Source of the DNA: Colius striatus
Lineage: Eukaryota; Chordata; Aves; Coliiformes; Coliidae
Assembly (NCBI RefSeq): GCF_028858725.1
Contig: NC_084760.1
Span: 65,291,867-65,355,866, forward strand
Length of the DNA stretch: 64,000 nucleotides
Reading direction: 5' to 3'
A program made the position numbers and the translations under genes. Shown piece after piece: positions 24,601 to 36,600 of the stretch. The notes below the pieces were generated by a model. It did no database searches and was not told the DNA's origin. It saw only the letters and a program-made list of their open reading frames with translations. Positions within the stretch are counted from its first letter, which is position 1. Every line of letters starts with the position of its first letter.

Positions 24601-27600
24601 ATATTTGGAAGCTGTGCTTCCTGAGAAAGAGCAGTTGTTTTCATGTGTTTAGCTGGTACGTGTGGGACTGCAGCCTAATGCTGAAATAGTTTTATCAGTT
24701 TGCTGGCAGCAATAAACAGAAACTACTCATTGTAATAACACCTGGAAATCACCTTTTTGCAGCCAAAATAATTACTCAGGAGTCCCTGTGCTGGTCACAT
24801 GAGATAGGAGCAATTACCAGGGTAAGTTAAACAGAGAAGGCAGGTTTTATTTTGAAATTGTCTTACTCCTTGCTCTACAAAGCACATTCTGATGATTTTC
24901 CCTAGTCTGCAAACAGTCTGAGGTGCTTTGGTGATCCAAGAGCTGAGCTCAGCCCCTTGTCAGTTATAGGGTCTGAAAACACAACAAGAATGAAACCATT
25001 TATGCTGTTAACTCCGTCATTACTGGTCTTTCAGCAGTTGTGCTAACTCTTGTACAATAGCTTACTGCAAAATATAAGCTCATGTTGTAATGGAGCATAT
25101 GAGAAACCCATCTTGGTTTCAAAAACTGGCAAGTCAGCCTGAATTGGCAGTGCTGAAATGTCACAAGAAATGCCTGAGATGAGCAGGAGTGCTATAACTG
25201 TCAACTCTTCCTATTTTATTAAGCCTTGTTTGGCAGACACTTTTAAGCAACTGGACCTGCTGGTAGTGGTGTTCACTTGTACATACAGTGTGTTTACAGT
25301 GTGTACTTGTAAAAAGGCAATACCTAGAAATTCCTTGAAAGAGCCACCTAATAACCCTTGCAGGAATCGTTATTCATCTAGGACAGCACAAAGCTTGAGA
25401 GAAGCAAGCCAGCTGTGCTTTTTTTTTACAGCCATATGTTGAGAATCTGGAACACAAAATGGTTATTGCAAGTTTGGATTAGAAAAATGTTCAACCTCTA
25501 CAGGTTCATGTTCAAAATCGACAGTCTGGGCAGACAAGCCTTCTCCTGCCACAAAGTTCAGTGACCACAAGCATCTCTTTCAAAGCACCTGTTTCCCCCC
25601 TCCTCTACTGGACTAGGCACACAAGCTAGACCAAAAGTTTGTTCTAGTAGGATGTTGCATCCTTCCCTCCCATTGTTCTGATGGCAGGAGTGAGGATCTC
25701 ACCCTCCTGGCCAAACAGTGCAGTGTGAGGAGAGTGACAGAGCCAGGAGAGTAAAGCACTCTGCTTCTCATGGGTAGAGCAATTAGCGTTTGAGGATCAA
25801 ATGGGGACAGGACAGTCCACCACTGGGACCAGGGAAGGGAGATGAATGCACAGTTTAACTGTAGCACTGCAATTTTAAAAGGAAAAGGAAGGTCCTAAAC
25901 AATATCCAGTCAGCCTTGCTGCTGCTGTCAGGGGTAGTTTGTGTTTGCAGCTACAGTGGTTTTACAAAGCCTTGAAATGTAAGCTATGACCTACCTATTT
26001 TTTTTCTTGAAATTTTATTTTATCTGTCCAATTCCCTCCGAGTTCTGCACCTAGCAGACGGATTGGGGGAAAGGCCAGATGCTATGTGTCCACAGGAACT
26101 TTTCCACTAGGTAAGCACATATCACCTATGAAACATCCATGGATGTTTGTGAGGGGGCAGAAACAAAGACAGTTCTTGTTTCCGGACTCAAACACTTACA
26201 GATGGAGTCTTGATTGGCTCCATTTAGCCAAAGTATTTTCTAACACCTTTTTTTCCTTAGGAGATGGCCAAGGCATCTTCTGTATGCACTCCAGAGAGCA
26301 TGGACAGCGAAGACATGCTTTTCATGCTTTATACCTCGGGCAGCACTGGGAAACCCAAAGGAATCGTTCACAGCCAGGCTGGATACCTACTGTACGCTGC
26401 TCTCACGCACAAGGTAACTCAGCTACATGCTCTGGAAAGGCTTCACTTTCCTTCTGACAGTACTAATGAGAGGGACTGGGAGTGGTGTGCTCTGTGTTCG
26501 CTGCCCAGTTGGCACAGTGGGTGTAAACAATCTGAAAAATGCCTGAAAACATGTAATTAATCTTCAGGATTTGTTTCTGGGGAATATAATACTGTGCAAA
26601 CCAGAGCCTAGAGTTAGGAAAGGAAGAAAAGAAACTGCAGTACTACTACTTTTGTATTTAAAATGTACTAGTGTTGGCAGGCCAGAATTTGTAGATATTA
26701 AAGTGATGCAGCTGGGGAGATTCTGGGAACTATCCTACTGGCATTGGTAGTGTGGATATTACTGTAGTAATTTTGCAGTGGGATGATGACCTTTATTTCA
26801 GAGAGGATCTGGACTCTTAACCTCTTCACATAGCACTTGCATGAAGTTAAAAATTACATTCATGCCCTGTGACTGCACCTTTGTTCTACTTTTCTATGTG
26901 ATCTAGGATAAGTGTAACTGTTTTAACTGCCTTTTTCATGAAAAACAACAACAAAAAAAGTCAAGGCACTAGTTTTTGAAGCTTCTGGTCCAAGCTCTGC
27001 ATATAAGAAGGTTACAGTGAAATGAGAGAGGGCTGTGGTGAAAGATCTCCATCTCGTTTTGGTGGTATCACCCTCTGTGTTATCACACACAGTTCAAGTG
27101 GAGATTTTCTTTCTTTAGACTGACGCAGCTGAATTTTCAGAAGATTTAAACGTGCAAGTGTCAGGCTTCTCTGCAGGAAGGGCATTTGGTACATCAGTTT
27201 TTCTAAGTGACAGTGTAATCTCCAAGACATCTCTTTCTTTCTTAGACCAGAAGATAGATCTTGCACCGTGGTGCTGACAAGCAGGGAGGCACTATATACA
27301 ACTGTAGTCCCTTTAGAGGTAGTTCAGAGCTTGAGAGGGAAAGGCATTTCCAAAAGTAAGGTGAAAATTGGCTTTCCTAGCTAGAAGAGAGAGCTGACCT
27401 GTGTGGCCTCTGTGGTCTTTAAACACTCATGTGTGACACTCTTGTCACACACTTGTGGGGCTTTCTTTTAATTCTGATTCACCTTCTTTCATTTAAAACA
27501 TAAAGCTGACTCTGACTTAGGAGAGTCATACAGTAGGGGACTTAGATTTACAGTGGGAAGCATTTTCCATAACCAGGACAAGATAATGAGTGCCCTTTAT

Positions 27601-30600
27601 CTTGAGTCTGCTAAGCAGGGAGAGGGTAGCATCTGGCAAGTGATGCACTGCTAGAGAAGCTAAGCAGCTAAGAACATTTCTCAGACAATGTTTCATGGGC
27701 ACCTATGTTTACATCCTGTGTGTTTGCAAAAGCAGTCAGGAAGCCCTGGTACTGGGCCGTCTGACTTACTTCTTCATCTTGAGCTGCCCTTTGTGCTGCT
27801 GAGTCCTCTGTGCCTGGCTCCACTTGCTCTATGTGTTCTCTTGCTCCCACATGGATGTCCAATCCAACATCTCACCTTTGAGCTCTTTGTGCCTGCCAGC
27901 AATCAGCTAGCCTAACATTTATCTTTGCAGTATGTATTTGACTACCAGCAAGGCGATGTTTTCGGCTGTGTGGCTGACATTGGCTGGATCACAGGACATA
28001 GCTATGTTGTGTATGGACCACTCTGCAATGGAGCTACCTCTGTCCTGTTTGAAAGTACTCCAGTGTACCCTGACCCAGGTAAGGAAGTGGAGGGCAAAGG
28101 TTTGGCTAGACATACCAGTGTAAGAAAGGACCTTTAGAAACCTGTCCAGTGTAACTGGCTTGACCGGCTTGAGAGTTGGGCAGAGAGGAACCTCATGAGG
28201 TGCAACAAGGGCAAGTGCAGAGTCCTGTAGCTGGGGAGGAACAATCCCATGCACCAGTACAGGCTGGGGGTTGACCTGCTGGAGAGCAGCTCTGCAGAGA
28301 GAGACCTGGGAGTCCTGGTTGGTAATAAACTAACCATGAGCCAGCAATATGCCCTTGTGGCCCAAGAGGCCAATGGCATCCTGGGGTACATCAAGAAGCA
28401 TGTGGGCAACAGGTCGAGGGAGGTTCTGCTCCCCCTCTACTCTGCCCTGGTGAGGCCTCATCTGGAATCCTATGTCCAGTTCTGGGCTCCTCAGCTCAAG
28501 AGGGACAGAGAACTTCTGGAGAGAGGGTCCAGAGCCGGGCCACCAAGATGATCAGGGGACTGGAACACCTTTCATATGAGGAAAGGCTGTGGGAACTGGG
28601 ACTGTTCAGCCTGGAGAAGAGAAGACTGAGGAGGGACCTCATTAATACTTACAAGTGTTTAAAAGGTGTATGTCAAAAGGATGGGATCTCACTTCTGTTG
28701 TCTCATATGACAGGACTACGGGTAATAGACATAAGCTGGAACACAAAAAGTTTCATTTAAACACAAGGAAAAACTTCTTTGGTGTTGAGATGAGGGAGCC
28801 CTGGCACAGGCTGCCCAGGGAGGGTGTGGAGTCTCCTTCTCTGGAGGTTTCCAAACTCAACTGGAACAGGTTCCTTTTCTTTAGAATACGTCTGCGACAT
28901 TGAGGAACACCTGTGCATCCAGAGCTGGGGGGAGGGGGGGGGGGGGAGGGGGAAAACAAAGCTCTATTGGTTTTGCTCTGTACTCAACAATAGCCACGGG
29001 TTTGGCTTTGGCAGTTAGTTGTCTTGCTGAGCATTTGCAGTAGTATGGCAGTGCTAGACTCTGGAGGAATTTCTGTCTGAAAGAGGCCACAGCCTGGTAA
29101 TAGTGAACAACCCATACTTTGAGAACTAAGGTGTGGATTGTCCTTGAGCCATTCACGACTGTGAGAAAAGAAGAAGAAAGAATGCCTACATGATAACAAG
29201 CTTGAGCAAGGCAGAGGCTGAAGCAGTATGTGAAACCACAAGGCTTATTGCAGAAAAGCGCAGCTGGCTTTTAGAGAAGGGATCAATTAGAAGTAGTGTA
29301 AACATGCCAGCTTTGCTGCTGATTATAAAAGTCTGATGCTTGTTAGTAAAATTTGAGTTATGGCCTAACCATATTGGTGTCTGTCATTTCTCCGTGGTGC
29401 TCTCTCCGACACTAGACAGATGAAAAACCCATTTATGATTTTGCAGGTCGTTACTGGGAAGTGGTGCAAAGGTTGAAAATCAATCAGTTTTATGGAGCTC
29501 CTACGGCCATACGTTTGCTGTTGAATTATGGAGAAGAATGGGTGAAGAAATACGACAGATCTTCCTTGAAGACATTAGGATCAGGTAAGGGGCCTGGAGT
29601 CTTCATCTGAAAAAGATGTGGGGTTCCAGCTGGTGAAATGAAGGTAACCAGAGGAGCTCGGCTGACCAGATGGGATGTGGTTAAAAACAGATGATAAAGC
29701 AGGCTTCCTCTCTGGCTTTTCAGATATTTTCCCAGCAGAAGGAGAAATAAACTGAAGCTGAGGCCATTGAGCTTTAAGGTGATTGCCTGTTTCTGAGCTT
29801 ATTTTGCAGGATCACATTCTTTGCTAAAAAGATTGTCCAATGGTAAATGACATCACTTGGAATTTTCCTGGCATAGGTGACCCAAACAGCATTTTCCTGC
29901 ATTACTTGGGCTTCTAGAGGTTCTTGTACATGACCTGCACTGATTTGTTACTTTCAGTGATATTTATTGCTTTGGCTTTTTGTCTATCTGGAAAAAAGTC
30001 AGTCCTCAAGCTACATAAGTATATTGCAGTCCATTGCTTACAGCATTTTTGCTGGCATGTGCATTCTGCTGTGTTCTCCATGCATTCAGCATGTTGTGCA
30101 GCAAAAGGGAGAGAAAACCACCTGCAGCCCAAGTCTCAGGCTACTTCCTTTCTTCTTTTGGTCTAGTGGGAGAGCCCATCAACCATGAAGCTTGGCAGTG
30201 GTTCTACTATGTGGTGGGAGAAGGCCGCTGTACTCTTGTCGACACGTGGTGGCAAACAGGTAAAAAACATCCTGGGGAGTGTGGAGTGGGAGGCCCTGAT
30301 TGATGACAGGTCGTTGATAGGTGCAGAAGGATTGATACATCTCAGTTTGATCCCACAAGTCTGTTAAAAACCCCTCCTGGCATTTAGATCAGCTTTTGAA
30401 AGTCACTGGGGAGTTTCAGCACATAATAGCAATGTAACAGCATGTAAAAGCAGTAGCAATGTTGATCTTTTTTTCTTTTCCCCTCTACATGTTCTTTGAT
30501 ATTTTGAATGATGGGAAATCTCAATTGGTTATAGAAGCAGGAGGCAGAGATTTAATTTCTGGGCAAAGCTGGCAGTAGGCAGCTTGAATTGGAAATCTCG

Positions 30601-33600
30601 TTTTCAGTTATTTATCCAACTGTACTGATCTTGATATGGCCTTATCATGAAAAGGCATTTCTGGCACTCTACAGCCACAATCTACACTTAGGTGTGCTTT
30701 GTTTCCCTTCCTGGGAACGGTCAGAGGAAGGTGGAAAACTAAGCTGTAGCTAAAGGGACCTTGTGCAGCTGCTCCAAGGGATTGGAGAGGAGTGAGTGAA
30801 GGCTTGATGGCTCTACACTGGGAGGGTAGGAGACTGTGGCTGTCACCTAGCAGCACTGCCTGGGAGCAGCTTCTCCCAGGAGTCAAGTAAGATGCTCTCA
30901 TTGCTTTGACCCTGGGCCTTTGATGTCTCAAAAAGCAGCGCACTTCTGTTTCAGTAACACTTTTGGTCCGACTGTATGCATCGGTTAAGACTCGTGTTCC
31001 ATTTACAACTTGCTAGACAGAGTGACTGGCTCTCACAGATCCCTCTCCAGTTGGAGCAGAGCTGGTACCTGCTTCCTGGCCTCCCTGGCCAGCAGTGGAG
31101 GGAGGCCATGGTGCTGCAGTCAGCCTAGGGCTGTGCTGCCTGGTAGGGCCATGCACTTGAAGGAATCCTGCAGATCCTTCCCACCTCTTTCCCCAGCACT
31201 TGCTCAGCTCTTCTGGGCACCGAGATTCAAGAGTTGCTAAAGGTACCTTGCAATATGTCCCTTTCAAGTCTTGAGCCACAGTTTGCCATGGAGCCGTGGA
31301 CTTTTAAGTCCATGCTCAGCACAGCACAGCTGCTGCCATTCTGCCTTTGCTGAGAAAAAGCCATCCCTACTCTTAAAATTTCCAGCTGCCTTTGGGCAGA
31401 ACATTTGTTCCCTTTCCAGCCAAGCTAGCAGACTCTCTCCTCAGGATCTCTGTGGCCCATCTCAGTGCAATGAATTGGCTTCTGACAAACAACCAAGTTC
31501 TATTTAATCCAGGCCACACTTGCAGACTCTTCTTTTATGTTCAAATTTGAAACAAAACGACCTCAGAATTCAAAGCAGCGATATCAACTATATCTACTTG
31601 AGCTACTGATCTCTTGTGTGTAGATTCTCACATGCTGAGCAGAAGAAAAGCCGACTGGCTAGGTGCTATATGCTTTCTTCATCACTGCTCTGAAATAAAA
31701 CACTGTGGATAAGCAGTTGATTACTGTACAGTGACAAAATGGAGAAGAATGGGGTTTTTTTCCAAATATTTGTTTGTTTGTCTTCACTTAACTGGTACAT
31801 GCAGTGTCTTCTGTTTCCTCCAAAGTATGAGGTTAGATATTATATTAAACTGTAATTTCCCATGGTTTTTTTTTTGGAGCAAGAACTATCAGGTGAGAGA
31901 TTAAAAAACATTTGCTGGACAGTCTGTAAAGCATGGAGTGCTTGATCTTAACTTGAACCAGGCGTAGTATTGCAGGTAAACAGTTACCAGCTCCTGGAAA
32001 CACAATGTAATGATAAATATTCATGAAATTGATTTTGGTAGAATGTAGAATCGGCCTTTCTCCATAGTCACTGCTTACAGTAAAGAGGAAGCCAAATTAA
32101 TCTTGGAAGCGTTATGTGTGCCATTTGAATGTAAAGGGAGCGTGGAAAGAGATCACAGAAAGAGTTTGATGGATGCTGGTTGTGCTCCTGGAGCATCACC
32201 TCTCATATACAATTCCAATGCAGCTTATTAATTGCACTGTAGTACGCAGTGTCCTCCACGGTATGTTGCTCTCCGAAGCAGCTAATAAAGCCTAGTAGGC
32301 GTGAAGATCAGCAAATGGGGATTTAAGAATCCACTTGAAAGTCTTTGGATGAGCAAATGAGTGAGAGAGCAATTACGAGGAGCAAATTAAGTAGTGCTGC
32401 ATGTGCAGGTGGGCGACATGAAAAATTCTTCTGGCTCTGACTGCTAAAATATTAGGTAGTGCTGTCCTGTGATTGACAGTAATAGAGTCAGAGCTGTGTT
32501 TGAGTTTCAGGTGTAGTTCTTCACAGTGCAGAAGAGACAGTAGGTATTTTACTTTTGTTATTGGTATTATAAAAAAGTTTCAGCTGTTTTACACGGCTGT
32601 GAACAAAAGCTGGGTTTGAAAGACATCTCTGAATGGGCTCTGGAAGCTTTTGTTGTCATCATCCTACAGCGATATAGATGGAGCTGGTGCTTCAGAGATG
32701 GATTCCTCCCAAAGTAGTCAGCCCAATCTATCTGTGGTGGTGAAGGCAACTCTGCAAGAGAGTACATGCTCCACTCTACTGCCAGAGGTGATTTACCCAC
32801 AGCAGAAGGGAGCCTGTTTCAATGCATCACCCTTCCTGCTCAGACACCGCTGGCCTTGCTTAAAGTCTGGGTGGATTTGCACTATGGTGTCAGCATGGGC
32901 ACAAGTAACATGGAAGCATGGTTTTTCTTCTACCAGCTCTGCCTGGGCACCAGAGACAGACTTCAGAAGGGCAATGCAGGGCCTGGAAGCCTTGCTAGCT
33001 GTCATCTGTCAGTGGCTAAAATTGTTACTTGTAAACCATTTTATTTTAATAGATCTTTACCATGCAAACAATCTTTAAAGGACCATTGCCACCATGCAGC
33101 TGCCTCTGGAATGTGACTTTATGTGCAGCTGGCTGCAGGATGATGGCAAAAGCCATGTCAAAACTTAGCTTGCAGTGCTGTATCCAGAATGTATATGAAG
33201 AGCAGCCATCAATTTCATCAGGTTCCTGCTCTGACGCAGATTTTGTCTGGGCAAACTGAGAACAGCGGGTGTCTGGGGTGTTTTTTTCTGAAACAATTCT
33301 GACCCTTTCAAAATCAACAGAAATATGTGAAATGGATGCATGCCCATGAATGAAATGTGAAATAATTTTGTGTGCAATCCACATGTGAATCTATCTTCTG
33401 CAGATCTGGAGCTTAGAGTTCCTTAAAGAGACCCTTCCTCATAGCTACATCTGGGCAACTGGAAGCAAATTCTGGATAAAATTCAGCCTTTCCAGTCCCT
33501 GGTTTCAATTTTCACATCTCAGCAAAGCAGATAGAGGAATGCACTCTCCAAGTGGCAGAACATACCTTTATTTGTAGAGCTGTATTTTTAAAAGCCTCAT

Positions 33601-36600
33601 GCTCTTTTGGTTTTGTTTCTCTCTTTTGTTTCTGAATTAGTTTTAGAACAGCAAAGACCTGATTAAAGTGGGAATATGATTTAATGTTAATCCCAGCAGG
33701 AATAAGAAAGGATGATTAAAAGGTTCCATTTTAAATAGAAGATGAGCCCAACCTACCTTTAAGGGGTGGGTTAAACTCATACTCTGTAATAACAGTAATT
33801 CAGATTCCTGAAGTGCTTTTCATGCTAACCTTAGACAGCTGTAAAAGGAACACAAGGAGATAAATCCCCTGACATGTTTATAGTTTCCCTGTAAAATCAC
33901 TTCTGGGGTAGGCAATGGTGCTGGTGCTAGAGGGACCTGCAAGGTTGTAAGTATGTGTTAGAGGTGCCTGTATTTTACTGCTGGGTGATAGCTAGGGGAA
34001 GGTTTGTCTGGCTTTAAGGCCAGATGTAAGGAACAAGGCGTATGGACTGATTCAATGGGGCCTTCACTGTGTCTGCAGCACTCCACTGCTACAAGATCCC
34101 CTCTAAACAGAATAGGTCTTGATGGTGTCATCCTGGTTTCCCATTTGGTTTTCTATGTTTAAGCCTCTCTTGTATTCACAAAGACCTTTTGGCTTATCAG
34201 GTCCATGCTGCTTTCAGATGGCTGTGCTACTTGGGGCTGAGTAATTCCTTCTCAGTGGGTTTCATGTTATGTAGCTTCAGTATTGTCTTCTTTAACAAAG
34301 AAGAGCTGGCATTTGCTTTCATCCATTTACTTTGTTTTTCATTATTCTTCCAGAAACCGGTGGCATCTGCATTGCCCCACGGCCTTCAGAGGAGAAAGCT
34401 GAGATCGTCCCGGCTATGGCTATGAGACCTTTCTTTGGGATTGTGCCTGTGCTGATGGACGAGAATGTGAGTTGAGGCTGTGCTGGGTGCCCAGAAGAGA
34501 AGCTGGTGTTTGTTTGTGCCTTAATCACCTTTCTGACGGGATTTGGAGGGATGTTTTTTCTTCCGTTGAAGTGGTAGAATACAGGAGCAATTTATGTGTC
34601 TGGCGTATCTCAAATATCTGTACATATTGCCAACAGGGCATTGGAAGCTTCTGCACATCTCTAGAGGAGCATTTGCATTTTCAGCACCATTTTTGTAGCC
34701 TTATGCTGCTTCTGGTTAAGTGCTGCTGCCTCCATTTATGAGAAAAGTCAGAAGTTACACAACTCTTAATAACTAGGGAGCTGAACAGCTCGAGCAGTGC
34801 ATGCAACATCCAGTGACGTGGCAAGACTGGAGCAGCCAATGAGACTGGTGGAGCTTTCCAAGGGAGATGTAAGGCATGAGGCCCTGCAACTGTGTGTGTC
34901 TTTGAGAAAACTAATGCTGATCTGTGAGGCAGTGCTCCCCATCTGTGCTCCAGTGCTCTGTTGAACAGTAAAGCATGTAGTTTCCTCCATGTACAGTTTG
35001 GTAATTCTATAATTCTATGAAAGTGGAAGGCAGGAATCCAGACATTTCTCTACTAGCCTCATCCCAGGCATCCTCTGACTGCTTGGCACATCATTGCTGG
35101 CATTGCCCTCCAGAGAGTCATAGGTCCTCCCCTGGCAGTCTGCAGCAAGCAACAGGGTGACTCTTGCCAAATCGATGACACAGAAGCACTTACTATTCTG
35201 ACTTCATTCACCTGATCATCCTTCCTATGCTTGAACCTGCAGGGAAAGGTAATAGAGGGCAACGATGTGTCTGGTGCACTCTGCATTGCCCAGCCATGGC
35301 CTGGCATGGCAAGAACAATCTATGGAGATCACCAGCGATATGTTGATGCCTATTTCAAAGCCTACCCAGGTAAGGAAAATACCAAGGGAAGGCAGTTTGC
35401 ACTGCAGTATAAGCCCAGTGAATATTTTCAGCAGCACCTGTGGTATTTCCATCCCAGACAGATCTTGGTTGCCTGGAGTTTTGTTTCAGGTGTTGCACGC
35501 ATGCACTAATGGTCTTAGATAGGATTGACTTTTCTGCCTGTCAGAAGGGAATATATTTTTTAGAAAACTTTAATACTCAAACTTTAAAGTCCAATTACCT
35601 TTTTTTTGGAGCCATTTGTGTCTCACTCGGAAACAGGCATATTGGATGGGAAAGCACCTTCTGCATCACTGCATCTCACCCTTGCTGGAGCTGTTTTATG
35701 TTACATCCTTCCTTTTTAAAACATTGTCAAGTTGTGTCTGGCAACTAATTAGAAGTGGCAGGGTAACATTTCTTTGTTGGAAGACCACTGTCTTCACTCA
35801 GAGGAGCAGCACTACAAAGTAGACAAGAATTAGAGAGACCATCCTGCAAATTGTACAGAACGGATTGGAAAATAAGAATAGGAAACTTGTCAAAGAAATG
35901 GAACGAGCTGGTAGTCTCGTATTACTCACTACAAGTTCACATCTGAAATCTTGTTGATGTTTAGTTGATAGTAGTTTAATTGATTTGGAAGGGCAGAAAG
36001 GCATGACTGAAAGTCCATGAATTGGCCAATAATGAGTCCTGGCAAGAAGCACCTCCAGATTTCCCAGCACCATCTGCCTCCTCTTACTCAGAAGTGCCAC
36101 AGGAACAATTCACATGGCTTTGATGAAGAGCCAACACAATCTGTGTCACTGAATATGTCCTCAGTGACATGAGATTCCTGGACCCACTGTGTATTTTTCA
36201 GTTTTCATCAAATGCTCTAGATCTCCCAGACACCATGCTTGTCATGGGGCTTTTTTTCAGTTAATCTGTTAGCAGTTTTCCTGCCATGCTCATATGCTGG
36301 AGAGGAACTGTGATCTGGGATCTGAATCTTTATTAGCCAGGAGGGAAAATGGCTTTTCATCTGTCCTAGGGTAAGTGATTAAAAACATTGGCAGTGTTCC
36401 CACAAACAAAATGTGATAGAACTGCTCCTTTTCAGCTGACCAGCTGTAGTTCTCCATGAGTGCTGAAGTGTAGCTAGCACTGTAACTGAGTTTGACCAAT
36501 AGCCCATGGCATGATGGCAAATGGCATTTGAAGTTACCTTAGTGCTGTATTCACCAGCCCTGAGCATGCAGTTGCTGTGCAGCCGTAGGTGTGTATAGCC

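Noticed and set aside
26091..26106. Micro-exon-like segment (cacag|gaac...ctag|gtaagc) in ACSS1 intron 4
   Set aside because: It would add an in-frame stop between exons 4 and 5, which otherwise join perfectly.
28249..28551. 100-codon frame resembling a protein
   Set aside because: It is the decayed C-terminal reverse-transcriptase part of the CR1 copy at 28165-28875, not a host gene.
35002..35020. Possible CR1 tail (attctataattctatg) in ACSS1 intron 9
   Set aside because: No CR1 body precedes it, so it may be chance; not annotated as an element.
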